Assembly (NCBI GenBank): GCA_016293845.1
Contig: JAEDDH010000022.1
Coordinates: 1 to 61,828 of the forward strand
Direction: 5' to 3'
Length of the DNA: 61,828 nt
Source: Bacteroidales bacterium
GTDB taxonomy: Bacteria; Bacteroidota; Bacteroidia; Bacteroidales; UBA3824
Position numbers and translations under genes: made by a program. This document shows positions 50,988 through 59,301 of this stretch, one piece after another. The first letter of the stretch is position 1. The number at the start of each line of letters is the position of its first letter. Under the pieces are notes generated by a model. The model saw only the letters and a program-made list of their open reading frames with translations, did not search any database and was not told the origin of the DNA.

Positions 50988-51221
50988 TTATGCAATGGAA
51001 TCGTGATTATTTATCAAGGTCGTCGGTTGGTACAAAGCAAAGAAATCGTAGCCGAGTATCTCAGAAATCTTATAAAGTAGGTCTGTGTCAATGCTTTTGC
51101 GATTGAAGATGCGGTAGATGTTTGATGGGTCGCAGTTAAGTTTCTTGGCGAACCAGGTTTTGGGACGCTCCGTCTTATTGAAAACCTCCTCTATTTTGTG
51201 TCCTATGTGAATGGTGTTCAT
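50988..51221 (-). CDS. XRE-like helix-turn-helix regulator
   Basis: A 77-aa DNA-binding protein: IGHKIEEVFNKTERPKTWFAKKLNCDPSNIYRIFNRKSIDTDLLYKISEILGYDFF broken into helix 2 (TWFAKKL) and recognition helix (PSNIYRIFN), as in Cro/C1-type domains of small Bacteroidota regulators. No ligand domain. It is upstream of the RiPP operon promoter on the same strand and downstream of a structured RNA whose terminator lies 45 nt before its start. Confidence 0.85.
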   Translation of the reverse strand: MNTIHIGHKIEEVFNKTERPKTWFAKKLNCDPSNIYRIFNRKSIDTDLLYKISEILGYDFFALYQPTTLINNHDSIA

Positions 51222-51265
51222 AATTGTCTCTGTTGCGAGCCAACACCCTTATTGTATAAGCATAT

Positions 51266-51508
51266 TAAAAAAGCGTGAAGCCGTTTCTTTCTCGTTATGC
51301 TTAAATCTTGATGAAGGCGTCTGGAAATTGCCTTTGTGGTAAATAAGCACGAAACGGCTCACGCTTATACAGCGTGAACCTCTCGCTCGCTTATCCCCAC
51401 CACGATTTAGTTTTCCAGACTTTTCATCAAGGAGAATAAGAGCGTAAAGCCCAATGTTTTAATATGTTAGTTTACTGTTTTCTGTTTCGTATGTTTTGTT
51501 TTTAATTC
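51266..51508 (-). ncRNA. Structured RNA with alternative terminator/anti-terminator folds
   Basis: No protein gene lies between 51222 and 51615. On the minus strand a promoter at 51513-51544 leads into ~240 nt of nested inverted repeats: 51423-51431 with 51307-51315, 51412-51420 with 51319-51327, 51390-51404 with 51336-51348, and a terminal hairpin 51371-51380 with 51356-51365 (10 bp). Alternatively 51351-51364 pairs with 51273-51287 (14 bp, one bulge) followed by T6, a strong terminator that uses the same bases as the terminal hairpin. This suggests either a stand-alone rod-like RNA (6S RNA is rod-like too) or a leader that controls the HTH gene at 51221. I cannot assign a known family. Confidence 0.5.
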
Positions 51509-51512
51509 GGAG

Positions 51513-51544
51513 TAAAGGTAGCAAAAGAAATTAACATAGACAAG
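51513..51544 (-). promoter_or_regulatory. Promoter of the structured RNA
   Basis: Minus-strand CTTG (51541-51544), a 20-nt spacer and TACCTTTA (51513-51520); same CTTG-N20 geometry as metY and hisIE, with one deviation in the -7 box. Confidence 0.5.
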
Positions 51545-51581
51545 CGGCGGAGAAAGTTTTTTATTTTTCCAAATTTTTTCC

Positions 51582-51589
51582 TACCTTTG
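51582..51589 (+). promoter_or_regulatory. -7 element of the AlbA-type pseudogene
   Basis: TACCTTTG, 27 nt before the ATG at 51616. Confidence 0.5.
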
Positions 51590-51615
51590 TCGCATACTAA
51601 CGCATCTCATACCCA

Positions 51616-52227
51616 ATGAACGCAGAAAACCAAAACAGCGAATACAAGGAATCTTGGCGCGATGAGTATTTGAAGTGGATTTGCGGCTTTGCAAATGCGT
51701 AGGGCGGCAAATCAAAACTCCACGAGCCACACGCTTTCAATGCCCGCAACAAGAACATTGCGTTTGCATTTTATAAGGCAGGTTTCATTGAGGCTTGGGG
51801 TCGAGGCATTTCAAAAATCGTAACTCAGTTCACCGCAGCGGGTCTCAAAGAACCCAAATTTGAAGATTTCTGCGGCGGCGTGCGTGTTACCATCTATCGC
51901 AATACCGATTTGGTGGCGGAAACTATTGAAAAAAATAATGGTGAGGGCACCAAAAGGGTCACTGTAAATGATGAAGAGGTTACCAAAAAGATAGTAGAAG
52001 GGGTCACTGTAAATGGAGAGGGGGTCACTGTAAATCAAAAGGCAATTCTTGATGAAATTGAAAAAAATGCTCGTATTACGGCACAGCAATTAGCCGAAAT
52101 TTTGCATATTTCATTGAGAAAAACAAAAAAAAACATTGCTAAACTCAAACTTAAAGGCCTTATTCAGCGCATCGGCCCAGACAAGAGCGGTCATTGGAAA
52201 ATTATAAAACAGAATAATAACTATTAA
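51616..52227 (+). pseudogene. AlbA/Schlafen-type ATP-binding transcriptional regulator, internally deleted
   Basis: The start NSEYKESWRDEYLKWICGFANA is the AlbA_2 domain start; then a TAG at 51700-51702 stands where GlnGlyGly is expected. The same frame continues into AFNARNKNIAFAFYKAGFIEAWGRGISKI, the C-terminal HATPase_c_4-like region, so roughly 250-300 residues between the two domains are lost. The frame then remains open to 52227 with a C-terminal winged helix (AILDEIEKNARITAQQLAEILHISLRKTKKNIAKLKLKG). Between 51,957 and 52,045 the motif GGTCACTGTAAAT occurs three times. A 115-aa product from an internal start at 51880 is conceivable but would lack both N-terminal domains. Confidence 0.8.
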
Positions 52228-52233
52228 TACAAT

Positions 52234-53181
52234 ATGCAACAAAAATCACTTGGAAATACATCCTTAAAACTCTCTGCATTGGGTTTTGGAGCGTCGAGCC
52301 TCGGTGGGGTTTTCCACTCGCTTAAAGAGGAGGACGGAATCAGGGCGGTGCATACCGCTGTGGAAAATGGTATCAACTTTATCGACGTGTCGCCTTATTA
52401 CGGACACTTGAAGACCGAAATGGTGCTTGGCAAGGCGTTGAAGGAGATTCCCCGCGACAAATTCATCCTCTCTACAAAGGTGGGTCGCTACGGCAAGGAT
52501 GGCGTCAACACTTGGGACTATTCCGCCAAACGCGCCCACGACAGCGTTTACGAGAGTATGGAACGCCTCAATGTTGACTATATCGACATCATCAACGTCC
52601 ACGACATCGAATTTCAGGCTGCACTGCCCGGCGGATTGCAGAAGGTGTGCGACGAGACCCTGCCCGCACTTGTGGAACTCCGCGAAAAGGGCGTTGTGGG
52701 TCACGTGGGCATCACCGACCTGCAACTCGAAAACCTCAAATGGGTGGTGGAGCATACGCCAAAAGGCACAGAGGAATCGGTATTGAACTTCGGCCACTAC
52801 TGCCTTTGCGACGACAAGTTGGTTGACTTTCTCGACTTTTTTGAGAGCCGTGGCGTGGGCGTCATCAATGCAAGTCCGCTCTCGATGGGATTGCTCACAA
52901 TGCGCGGCGCACCCGATTGGCATCCCGCTCCACAGGCTTTGCGCAATGCTTGCGCCAAGGCGGCAAAATATTGTGATTCAATTGGTTATCCTATCGAAAA
53001 ACTCGCAATGCAATACAGTCTCCACAATCCGCGCATTACGTCAACGCTGTTCTCAACCACCAATCCACAGAACGTGTTGAAAAACATCGACTTCATCTCC
53101 ACTCCGCCCGACGAAGAGGTTGTGGCAAAAGTTCGCGAGATTATCGGCGAGCAATTCAGGGTTAGTTGTAAAAATTCGTAA
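52234..53181 (+). CDS. Aldo-keto reductase (L-fucose/L-galactose dehydrogenase-like)
   Basis: A 315-aa NAD(P)-dependent (beta/alpha)8 oxidoreductase, intact. Catalytic residues fit the family: Asp in FIDVSPYYGHLKTEMVLGKAL with Tyr, Lys in ILSTKVGRYG and His in IINVHDIEF. The SPYYG and GLTTMRGAPDW-like segment (ASPLSMGLLTMRGAPDWHP) is typical of the L-galactose/L-fucose dehydrogenase subgroup, which oxidises the sugar to its lactone. It starts 6 nt after the AlbA-type remnant and is followed by a FucP-type permease, so a sugar-oxidation role is inferred. It is the only undamaged enzyme of that cluster. Confidence 0.88.
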   Translation: MQQKSLGNTSLKLSALGFGASSLGGVFHSLKEEDGIRAVHTAVENGINFIDVSPYYGHLKTEMVLGKALKEIPRDKFILSTKVGRYGKDGVNTWDYSAKRAHDSVYESMERLNVDYIDIINVHDIEFQAALPGGLQKVCDETLPALVELREKGVVGHVGITDLQLENLKWVVEHTPKGTEESVLNFGHYCLCDDKLVDFLDFFESRGVGVINASPLSMGLLTMRGAPDWHPAPQALRNACAKAAKYCDSIGYPIEKLAMQYSLHNPRITSTLFSTTNPQNVLKNIDFISTPPDEEVVAKVREIIGEQFRVSCKNS

Positions 53182-53234
53182 ATATCACATTTAAAATCTT
53201 TTATAAACGCTACTATTTTTGAATACCTATTTTT

Positions 53235-53948
53235 ATGAAGACAATTGAAAAAAAATACCTAATTCCGTTTTGCCTTATCACCTCGCTGTTTTTTCTGTGG
53301 GGATTGGCTAACAATATGACCGACACGCTGTTGAGCGCATTCAAACGTATTATGTCGATGTCAGATGCGCAAACCTCGCTTATTCAGTTTGCGTTTTACG
53401 GGTCGTATTTCTGTTTTGCGCTGCCTGCCGCGCTGTTTATCCGCAAACACAACTACAAGAGCGGCGTAATTCTTGGACTTTCGCACTATGCCTTGGGCGC
53501 AATATTGTTTTTGCCCGCAGCGGCAGCGGCTTCGTATGCGTTCTATCTGATTGCTTTGTACATACTTGCAGGCGGATGCTCCATCTTGGAAACTGCCGCC
53601 AATCCGTACATTCTTTCGATGGGTTCGCCCGAAACTGCCACCCGAAGACTCAATATCGCACAGAGTTTCAACCCAATAGGCTGCATCACGGGCAGTTTCT
53701 TTATGTCGCTGATGTTTCCCACCATCTACGGACTCGCACTCGAAAACGTGGACAGCGACGACAAAAAAATCGGTGCTTCGGGATTGATTATGGCAATCCT
53801 CGGAGGAGCAGTGATAACACCGTTGCAAGGGGTAATATCCGATGCGGCAGGCATACATATTTCATACATAGTGCCTTTGGTTTGCCTTGCCGTAGTATTG
53901 TCGTATGCGGTGTATGTCGAAAAACTAAAAAAATTTAACATTTCTTAA
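53235..53948 (+). pseudogene. FucP-type sugar permease with in-frame internal deletion
   Basis: The 237-aa product starts as a normal L-fucose:proton symporter family MFS protein (FFLWGLANNMTDTLLSAFKRIM, QFAFYGSYFCFALPAA, GGCSILETAANPYILSMGSPETATRRLNIAQSFNPIGCITG; helices 1-5/6). At about 53,695 it jumps without frame loss to the C-terminal part (FFMSLMFPTIYGLALENV, GASGLIMAILGGAVITPLQGVISDAAG, final two helices). Family members have ~400-440 residues, so ~180-190 are missing from the middle. A transporter lacking half of its helices cannot work in the usual way, so I class it as a pseudogene although the frame is open. Confidence 0.85.
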
Positions 53949-54062
53949 TATACGTATCGAAAATATTGTCTAATATTGCGGTGTCAAAAATCAAGGATCA
54001 AACCTTGGTTTTAGCATAAAGAAAATTAATAAACAAACAATAAATTCTAAATTATTAAAAAA

Positions 54063-54572
54063 ATGAAAAAAGTATTATCAATTTTCGTTGCTGCCATCGT
54101 ATGTGCAGTTATGTTAGTATCTTGCGGTGCTAAATCCGCTTACCAAGACGAAATCGAAAAAGTTGGACCCGCTATCGCAAGCGGCGACTACACAGAAGCT
54201 TCTGCTCTTGCAGACAAAATCTTCGCTAACAAAGACAACGCTCTTGCTTCTGACTTGATTTTTGCTTTCACAACTAAAGCTGGCGAAGCTGCTTTGAAAC
54301 TTCAAGCTGGTGACGCTCAGGCTGCTATCGATGGTTACAACAAAGCTATCGAAATCCTCACAGCTGCTAAAGCTAAGAGCGATTACGCTACAACCGCAGA
54401 AGCTATCAAAGCTATCAACGGTGTTGACCTTGCAGTTGTTGAACAAAACGTTCAAACTGGTATCCAAGGCGCTCAAGCTTTAACTCAACAAGCTGAAACT
54501 GTTGAAGCTGAAGAAGGTGCTGAAGAAGGTGCTGAAGAAGGTGCTGAAGAAGGTGCTGAAGACGCTGAATAA
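54063..54572 (+). CDS. Abundant-type small lipoprotein with acidic EEGA repeats
   Basis: A 169-aa protein with a lipoprotein signal (MKKVLSIFVAAIVCAVMLVSC, Cys21). The mature part is Ala/Lys-rich alpha helix (YQDEIEKVGPAIASGDYTEASALADKIF, AGDAQAAIDGYNKAIEIL) resembling one or two TPR-like hairpins, and ends in four AEEG repeats. Codons are extremely biased (GCT, GAA, AAA, AAC), unlike all neighbours except tkt, suggesting a very highly expressed envelope protein. It is monocistronic with a strong terminator. The role is not recognisable. Confidence 0.8.
   Translation: MKKVLSIFVAAIVCAVMLVSCGAKSAYQDEIEKVGPAIASGDYTEASALADKIFANKDNALASDLIFAFTTKAGEAALKLQAGDAQAAIDGYNKAIEILTAAKAKSDYATTAEAIKAINGVDLAVVEQNVQTGIQGAQALTQQAETVEAEEGAEEGAEEGAEEGAEDAE
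54507..54554 (+). repeat. Four perfect 12-bp tandem repeats inside the lipoprotein gene
   Basis: gctgaagaaggt is repeated four times without change, encoding AEEG each time; a degenerate fifth follows. Repeat-number changes would keep the frame and vary only tail length. Confidence 0.95.
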
Positions 54573-54601
54573 TTTTTGAAAATTATTTCAACCGATTAAT
54601 A

Positions 54602-54638
54602 AAAGACTGACGGAAAATAGTCGTCAGTCTTTTTTTTT
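54602..54638 (+). terminator. Strong rho-independent terminator
   Basis: AAAGACTGACG (54602-54612) pairs with CGTCAGTCTTT (54622-54632), followed by a T8 tract. Confidence 0.9.
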
Positions 54639-54641
54639 GCA

Positions 54642-54649
54642 TATATTTG
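54642..54649 (+). promoter_or_regulatory. -7 element of the uxaB pseudogene
   Basis: TATATTTG, 22 nt before the ATG at 54672. Confidence 0.5.
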
Positions 54650-54671
54650 CGTAATAAAAAATCTTTGCGAT

Positions 54672-56109
54672 ATGAAACAGTTAAATAGAAACACAGCGTC
54701 GGCTCAACCTACACCGAAAAAGTGATTCAATTTGGCGAAGGCAACTTTCTCCGCGCCTTTGTAGAATGGATTATACAGAAAACCAACCAGAAAACCGACT
54801 TCAACGGCTCGGTTGTGGCTATACAGCCAACAGCAGGTGGAAAAATCAAAAACCTAACCGACTAAGATTGTCTCTACCACGTAAACCTCCAAGGCCTTGA
54901 CAGCAATGGGAAACCTGTTGATTCTATTGAACTTATCGACGTAATCAGCCGCGGTATCGACCCTTACAAAGATTTTGATAATTTTTTAAAACTTGCCGAA
55001 CAGCCCGAAATGCGTTTCATAGTCTCAAACACCACCGAGGCGGGAATTGTTTTCGACCCTTCGTGCAAGTTTACCGACAAGCCAGCCCTCTCCTATCCCG
55101 GGAAACTCGTGCAACTGCTCTACCACCGTTTTGAGCATTTCAAGGGCGATACAACAAAAGGTTTTATAATTCTTCCCTGCGAACTTATTTTCCACAACGG
55201 CAAGCACTTAAAAGAGTGTATTTTACAATATATCACACATTGGAATCTCGGCTTAGAGTTCAAAAATTGGTTCAACAATGCTTGCTCAGTATACAACACG
55301 CTCGTTGACCGCATTGTGCCTGGTTATCCTAAGGACAATGTTGAGCAGATTCTTAACCGTATCGGCTACGACGACAAGCAGTTGGTAAAAGGCGAAGTTT
55401 ATCATCTTTGGGTAATAGAAGCCCCAAAAGCCTATCCTCAGAGTTTCCCGCCGACCAAGCCGGATTGAATGTTATGTTTGTTCCCTCAGAGGCACCATAT
55501 CACGAACGCAAGGTAACGCTATTGAATGGTCCTCACACTGTGCTATCGCCAGTAGGCTATCTCTCGGGACTCGACACCGTGCGCGAATGTTGCGAAGATT
55601 CACTCATCGGTCGCTTTGTTGACAAGGTGATGTACGAAGAACTTTTGTCAACACTCAACCTGCCCAAAGTGGAACTCACCAAGTTTGCCGGAGATGTCAA
55701 GAGCCGTTTCCTCAATCCATTTGTAAAGCATTTTGTAACAAGCATTATGCTCAACTCGTTTCCAAAATTCAAAACTCGCGACCTACCCGGACTCAAAATA
55801 TATCACGACCGCAAAGGCACTCTGCCCAAATGCATAGTTCTTGGTCTCGCCGCCATCTGCACATATTACAAAGGAGGAAAACGCGGCAACGACGAAATCA
55901 CACCAAACGACGCCCCCGAAATAATTGATTTACTCAAAAATCTTTGGGCTACAAACAATTGCGCCGAAGTGGCAAAAGGAGTTCTATCCGCAGTTTCCAT
56001 TTGGGACGAAAACCTCAACCTCATCCCCGGACTTACAGCGATGCTGACCGAAGATTTGGAGATTATTCAGAACGAGGGAATGAGAAAGGCTGTGGAGATG
56101 GTGTTATAA
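54672..56109 (+). pseudogene. uxaB: Tagaturonate reductase (altronate oxidoreductase), three lesions
   Basis: The ~475-aa mannitol-dehydrogenase-family sequence is present over the full length but broken three times: a frame change near 54,700 (MKQLNRNTAS then YTEKVIQFGEGNFLRAFVEW), an in-frame TAA at 54863-54865, and a frame change in ccccaaaagcc near 55,430 (EAPK then SSEFPADQAGLNVMF). Conserved parts include FIVSNTTEAGI, FIILPCELI, YEELLSTL-like and FPKFKTRDLPGLK. The enzyme interconverts tagaturonate and altronate in hexuronate metabolism. It is next to the altronate dehydratase remnant. Confidence 0.88.
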
Positions 56110-56123
56110 AACAATAAAAAACT

Positions 56124-57618
56124 ATGTCGCAATACATTCGCATAAACCCTTCCGACAATGTTGCCGTTGCTTTATCGCCATTAAAATCAGGCACTAAAAT
56201 AGATCTCAACGGCGGAATTATTCTCCAAAATGATATTCCCTCAGGTCATAAATTTGCCCTCACGGATATTCCCGAAGGTGGAAATGTTGTCAAATACGGA
56301 TTTCCTATCGGACACCTTATATGTAATGTGTCGCAGGGATGTCATATCGACCATAATATCTTGAAAACCAATCTCGAAGGCATTTCTGATTATACTTACA
56401 CGCCTAATCTTGTGGAGATAAAACCGGCTGATAATCAACGCACTTTCTTGGGATTCAGGAGGAACAACGGCTCGGTGGGCGTTAGAAATCAAATTTGGAT
56501 AATCCCCACCGTGGGCTGTGTCAACGGCATTGCACAAAAAAATTTCAGAGCGGTTTCGTGCCGAAATCTTAGGCAACGAAGGCAGTGTGGATGCTGTGGC
56601 GGCATTTCCGCACAATTACGGCTGTTCGCAACTTGGCTGCGACCACGAAAACACCCGCAAAATTATCCGCAATATGGTGCATCACCCCAATGCGGGAGGA
56701 GTGCTCTTGGTGGGGCTCGGCTGCGAAAACAATCAAATGTCAGCACTTAGGGAACTTATCGGCAAGGTTGATGATAACCGCATAAAAATGTTTGAGGCTC
56801 AGAAAGTTGATGGCGACGAAGTGGAGTATGGATTAAAACTTTTACGCGAAATCTTTGCCGTTTGCCGCAATGATGTCCGCACCGAAGTACCCGTGTCAGA
56901 ATTGTGTGTTGGGCTAAAATGCGGTGGCTCTGATGGTTTGTCGGGCATTACGGCAAATCCGCTTTTGGGAGTTTTTAGCGATTGGATTGTGGCTCAGGGC
57001 GGAACAACTGTTTTGACCGAAGTGCCCGAAATGTTTGGCGCAGAAACTATTGTAATGAACCGTTGTGCCAACAAAGAAATCTTCAACAAAACCGTTGCCC
57101 TCATCAACGATTTTAAGCAATATTTTATCAACAACAATCAGCCGGTGTACGAAAATCCTTCGCCGGGCAACAAGGCGGGCGGAATCTCCACACTTGAAGA
57201 AAAATCGCTCGGCTGCACTCAAAAATGCGGCAAAAGCACCGTCCGCGACGTTCTCAAATATGGCGAAACCATCACAAACCCCGGTCTCAACCTACTCTCT
57301 TCACCCGGCAACGACCTTGTGGCAGCCACCGCACTCGCATCGTCGGGCTGTCAGATGGTTTTGTTTACAACAGGACGCGGCACACCGTTTGGGTCGTTTG
57401 TTCCAACGATGAAAATCTCCACAAACACGCCTTTATTTCTCGCCAAACCGCAATGGATAGATTTTAATGCGGGCGTAATTGCCGAAGGCGAACCGATGGA
57501 CAACGTTGCAAAACGGTTTGTAGAATACGTGATAAATGCAGCGAGCGGCACCCCAGTCAACAACGAAAAAAACGGCTATCGCGAGATTGCAATTTTTAAA
57601 ACCGGCGTAACTTTATAG
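56124..57618 (+). pseudogene. uxaA: Altronate dehydratase (UxaA family) with a frameshift in an A7 run
   Basis: The frame starts MSQYIRINPSDNVAVAL with the SAF-like N-terminal domain (GHKFALTDIPEGGNVVKYG) and proceeds to FRRNNGSVGVRNQIWIIPTVGCVN, then breaks at seven A at 56536-56542. The next frame carries the rest without further damage: AFPHNYGCSQLGCD, GVLLVGLGCENNQ, LKCGGSDGLSGITANPLLG, EVPEMFGAE and TTGRGTPFGSFVPTMKISTN. Total ~497 aa, normal for UxaA. Removing one A would restore it, so this is the least damaged of the broken genes and an assembly error is possible. UxaA-family enzymes also act in some L-fucose routes. Confidence 0.88.
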
Positions 57619-57699
57619 GACATTGCAACATACGTATCATCGGCAACCGAAAAGGATAAAATTATTAAAAAAAAATTTTTTTAATTCAAAAAACTGCCG

Positions 57700-57707
57700 T
57701 ACATTTG
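57700..57707 (+). promoter_or_regulatory. -7 element of rpmE2
   Basis: TACATTTG, 34 nt before the ATG, with TTTT at the -33 position after 20 nt. Confidence 0.55.
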
Positions 57708-57740
57708 CAAGCCAAAAAATACGAAAATATTTAAAGTAAA

Positions 57741-58007
57741 ATGAAAGCAGGAATACATCCCGAATCATATCGTTTAGTGGTTTTTAAAGATATGAGCAAC
57801 GACCACACTTTTATTACTAAAAGTTGTGCTAACACAAAGGACACCATCGAGTTAGACGGTGTTACCTATCCCTTGATCAAGGTGGAAATCTCTAACGCAT
57901 CGCACCCGTTCTTCACTGGTAAGATGAAACTCGTTGACAGCACCGGACGTGTTGACAAGTTCAAAAAGAGATACGAAAAAACCTACACACAAAAAACCAA
58001 TATGTAG
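57741..58007 (+). CDS. rpmE2: 50S ribosomal protein L31, type B
   Basis: An 88-aa large-subunit protein. MKAGIHPESYRLVVFKDMSND, SNASHPFFTGKMKLVDSTGRVDKFKKRY match the type B, zinc-free L31: the CxxC zinc motifs of type A are absent (only one Cys). Own promoter and terminator. Confidence 0.97.
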   Translation: MKAGIHPESYRLVVFKDMSNDHTFITKSCANTKDTIELDGVTYPLIKVEISNASHPFFTGKMKLVDSTGRVDKFKKRYEKTYTQKTNM

Positions 58008-58023
58008 TTTTTTACAAAAACCT

Positions 58024-58061
58024 AAAAGGCTCCGGGTACTAACGCGCTTGGGGCTTTTTTT
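58024..58061 (+). terminator. Terminator of rpmE2
   Basis: AAAAGGCTCC pairs with GGGGCTTTTTT around a ~17-nt loop (with U-G pairing), ending in T7. Confidence 0.65.
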
Positions 58062-58089
58062 GTTTGTTTTAATCTAAACACCTGCATCT

Positions 58090-59286
58090 ATGAACATTAT
58101 CATCTCCGACAACCTTCAAAAAAATTCAGATTTTCTGCCGCTGACATTCACACGTCCTGCAGGAAACCTCCGTGTGGGCATTCTCACAATCGACGAAAAA
58201 TGGGCTAAATATCTGCCCGAAGCTCAAATCTCGCTTTTGAGTGTCGACTATCTCAGAAACAAGTTTGTGCCTATTTTTGAAGCCGACAACTATGTGATTG
58301 ATTCCTCAATACTGCCCGACTTTGATTTGGCAGAGGCTGTAAAAAGTTTGCAGAAGGGCGAAGGATTGAGTGTAAACGGCGAAATTATTGCCGCACGTCT
58401 CGACGAAAGCGACACTATGCTTTTCTACTTCGACCGTTCGTCGATCAAGATAAATTGCAAGGAGATAGCGCAGGTGTCGCGTCTCAACTACACTTGGGAC
58501 ATTTTTACCCTCAACGAACAGGAGATAGAAAAAGATTTTAAACTCATTACCGCAGGCCGCAAGAGCCAAAAACTCAGCGACACCAACCGCATCCTCCAAC
58601 CCGAACGCATATTTGTGGAAGAGGGTGTAAACGCAGAATTTTCAATTATCAACCCCGCCGGAGGATACGTATACCTCGGCAAAGAGAGCGAGGTGATGGA
58701 AAACGCTGTTATACACGGTTCGCTTGCACTCTGCGAACATTCAGTAGTAAAAATTTCAGCAAAAATATACGGAGCCACCACAATGGGTCCCTACACCAAA
58801 TGCGGCGGCGAGGTAAACAATGCCGTTATCTGGGGATACTCAAACAAGGGTCACGACGGATTTCTCGGCAATTCTGTTCTCGGACAGTGGTGCAACCTCG
58901 GTGCCGACACCAACAATTCTAACCTAAAAAACAACTACGCCGAAGTGAAGGTGTGGAACTATGCAAAGCACCGTTTTATCAAAACTGGCTTGCAATTCTG
59001 CGGACTCATTATGGGCGACCACTCAAAAAGCAGCATCAACACAATGTTCAACACCGGCACAGTGGTAGGCGTAAGCAGCAACGTTTTTGGAGCAGGTTTC
59101 CCCCGTAATTTTGTCCCCTCGTTTGCTTGGGGCGGCGCGGCAGGTTACGAAACTTACCCCTTTAAAAAGGCTGTCGAAACAGCCGAACTTGTGATGAAAC
59201 GCCGTCACGTGGAGTTGACCGACATAGACATCGACATACTCCAAAACGTATTCGACCGTACAGAACAATTTAGAGAAAACTTTTAA
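58090..59286 (+). CDS. GlmU-like putative sugar nucleotidyltransferase
   Basis: A 398-aa protein of the Bacteroidota GlmU-like family. The N-terminal half starts IIISDNLQKNSDFLPLTFTRPAGNLRVGILTI, a nucleotidyltransferase-like fold with a shortened and unusual motif in place of the usual GGxGTR; the C-terminal half (~185-360) is a left-handed beta helix with hexapeptide repeats (IINPAGGYVYLGKESEVMENAVIHG, NNAVIWGYSNKGHDGFLGNSVLG). It probably binds a sugar phosphate or nucleotide sugar; the exact reaction is not established. It is 15 nt upstream of lon and probably co-transcribed. Confidence 0.85.
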   Translation: MNIIISDNLQKNSDFLPLTFTRPAGNLRVGILTIDEKWAKYLPEAQISLLSVDYLRNKFVPIFEADNYVIDSSILPDFDLAEAVKSLQKGEGLSVNGEIIAARLDESDTMLFYFDRSSIKINCKEIAQVSRLNYTWDIFTLNEQEIEKDFKLITAGRKSQKLSDTNRILQPERIFVEEGVNAEFSIINPAGGYVYLGKESEVMENAVIHGSLALCEHSVVKISAKIYGATTMGPYTKCGGEVNNAVIWGYSNKGHDGFLGNSVLGQWCNLGADTNNSNLKNNYAEVKVWNYAKHRFIKTGLQFCGLIMGDHSKSSINTMFNTGTVVGVSSNVFGAGFPRNFVPSFAWGGAAGYETYPFKKAVETAELVMKRRHVELTDIDIDILQNVFDRTEQFRENF

Positions 59287-59301
59287 AAATCAACCGTTTA
59301 G

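Noticed and set aside
51266..51508. Integron attC site, retron RNA or CRISPR-like array
   Set aside because: There is no integrase, reverse transcriptase, Cas gene or regular spacer-repeat pattern nearby; the repeats are nested and form one structure.
56536..56542. Programmed -1 frameshifting at the A7 run in uxaA
   Set aside because: UxaA genes are not known to need frameshifting, neighbouring genes are broken too, and homopolymer error or mutation explains it better.
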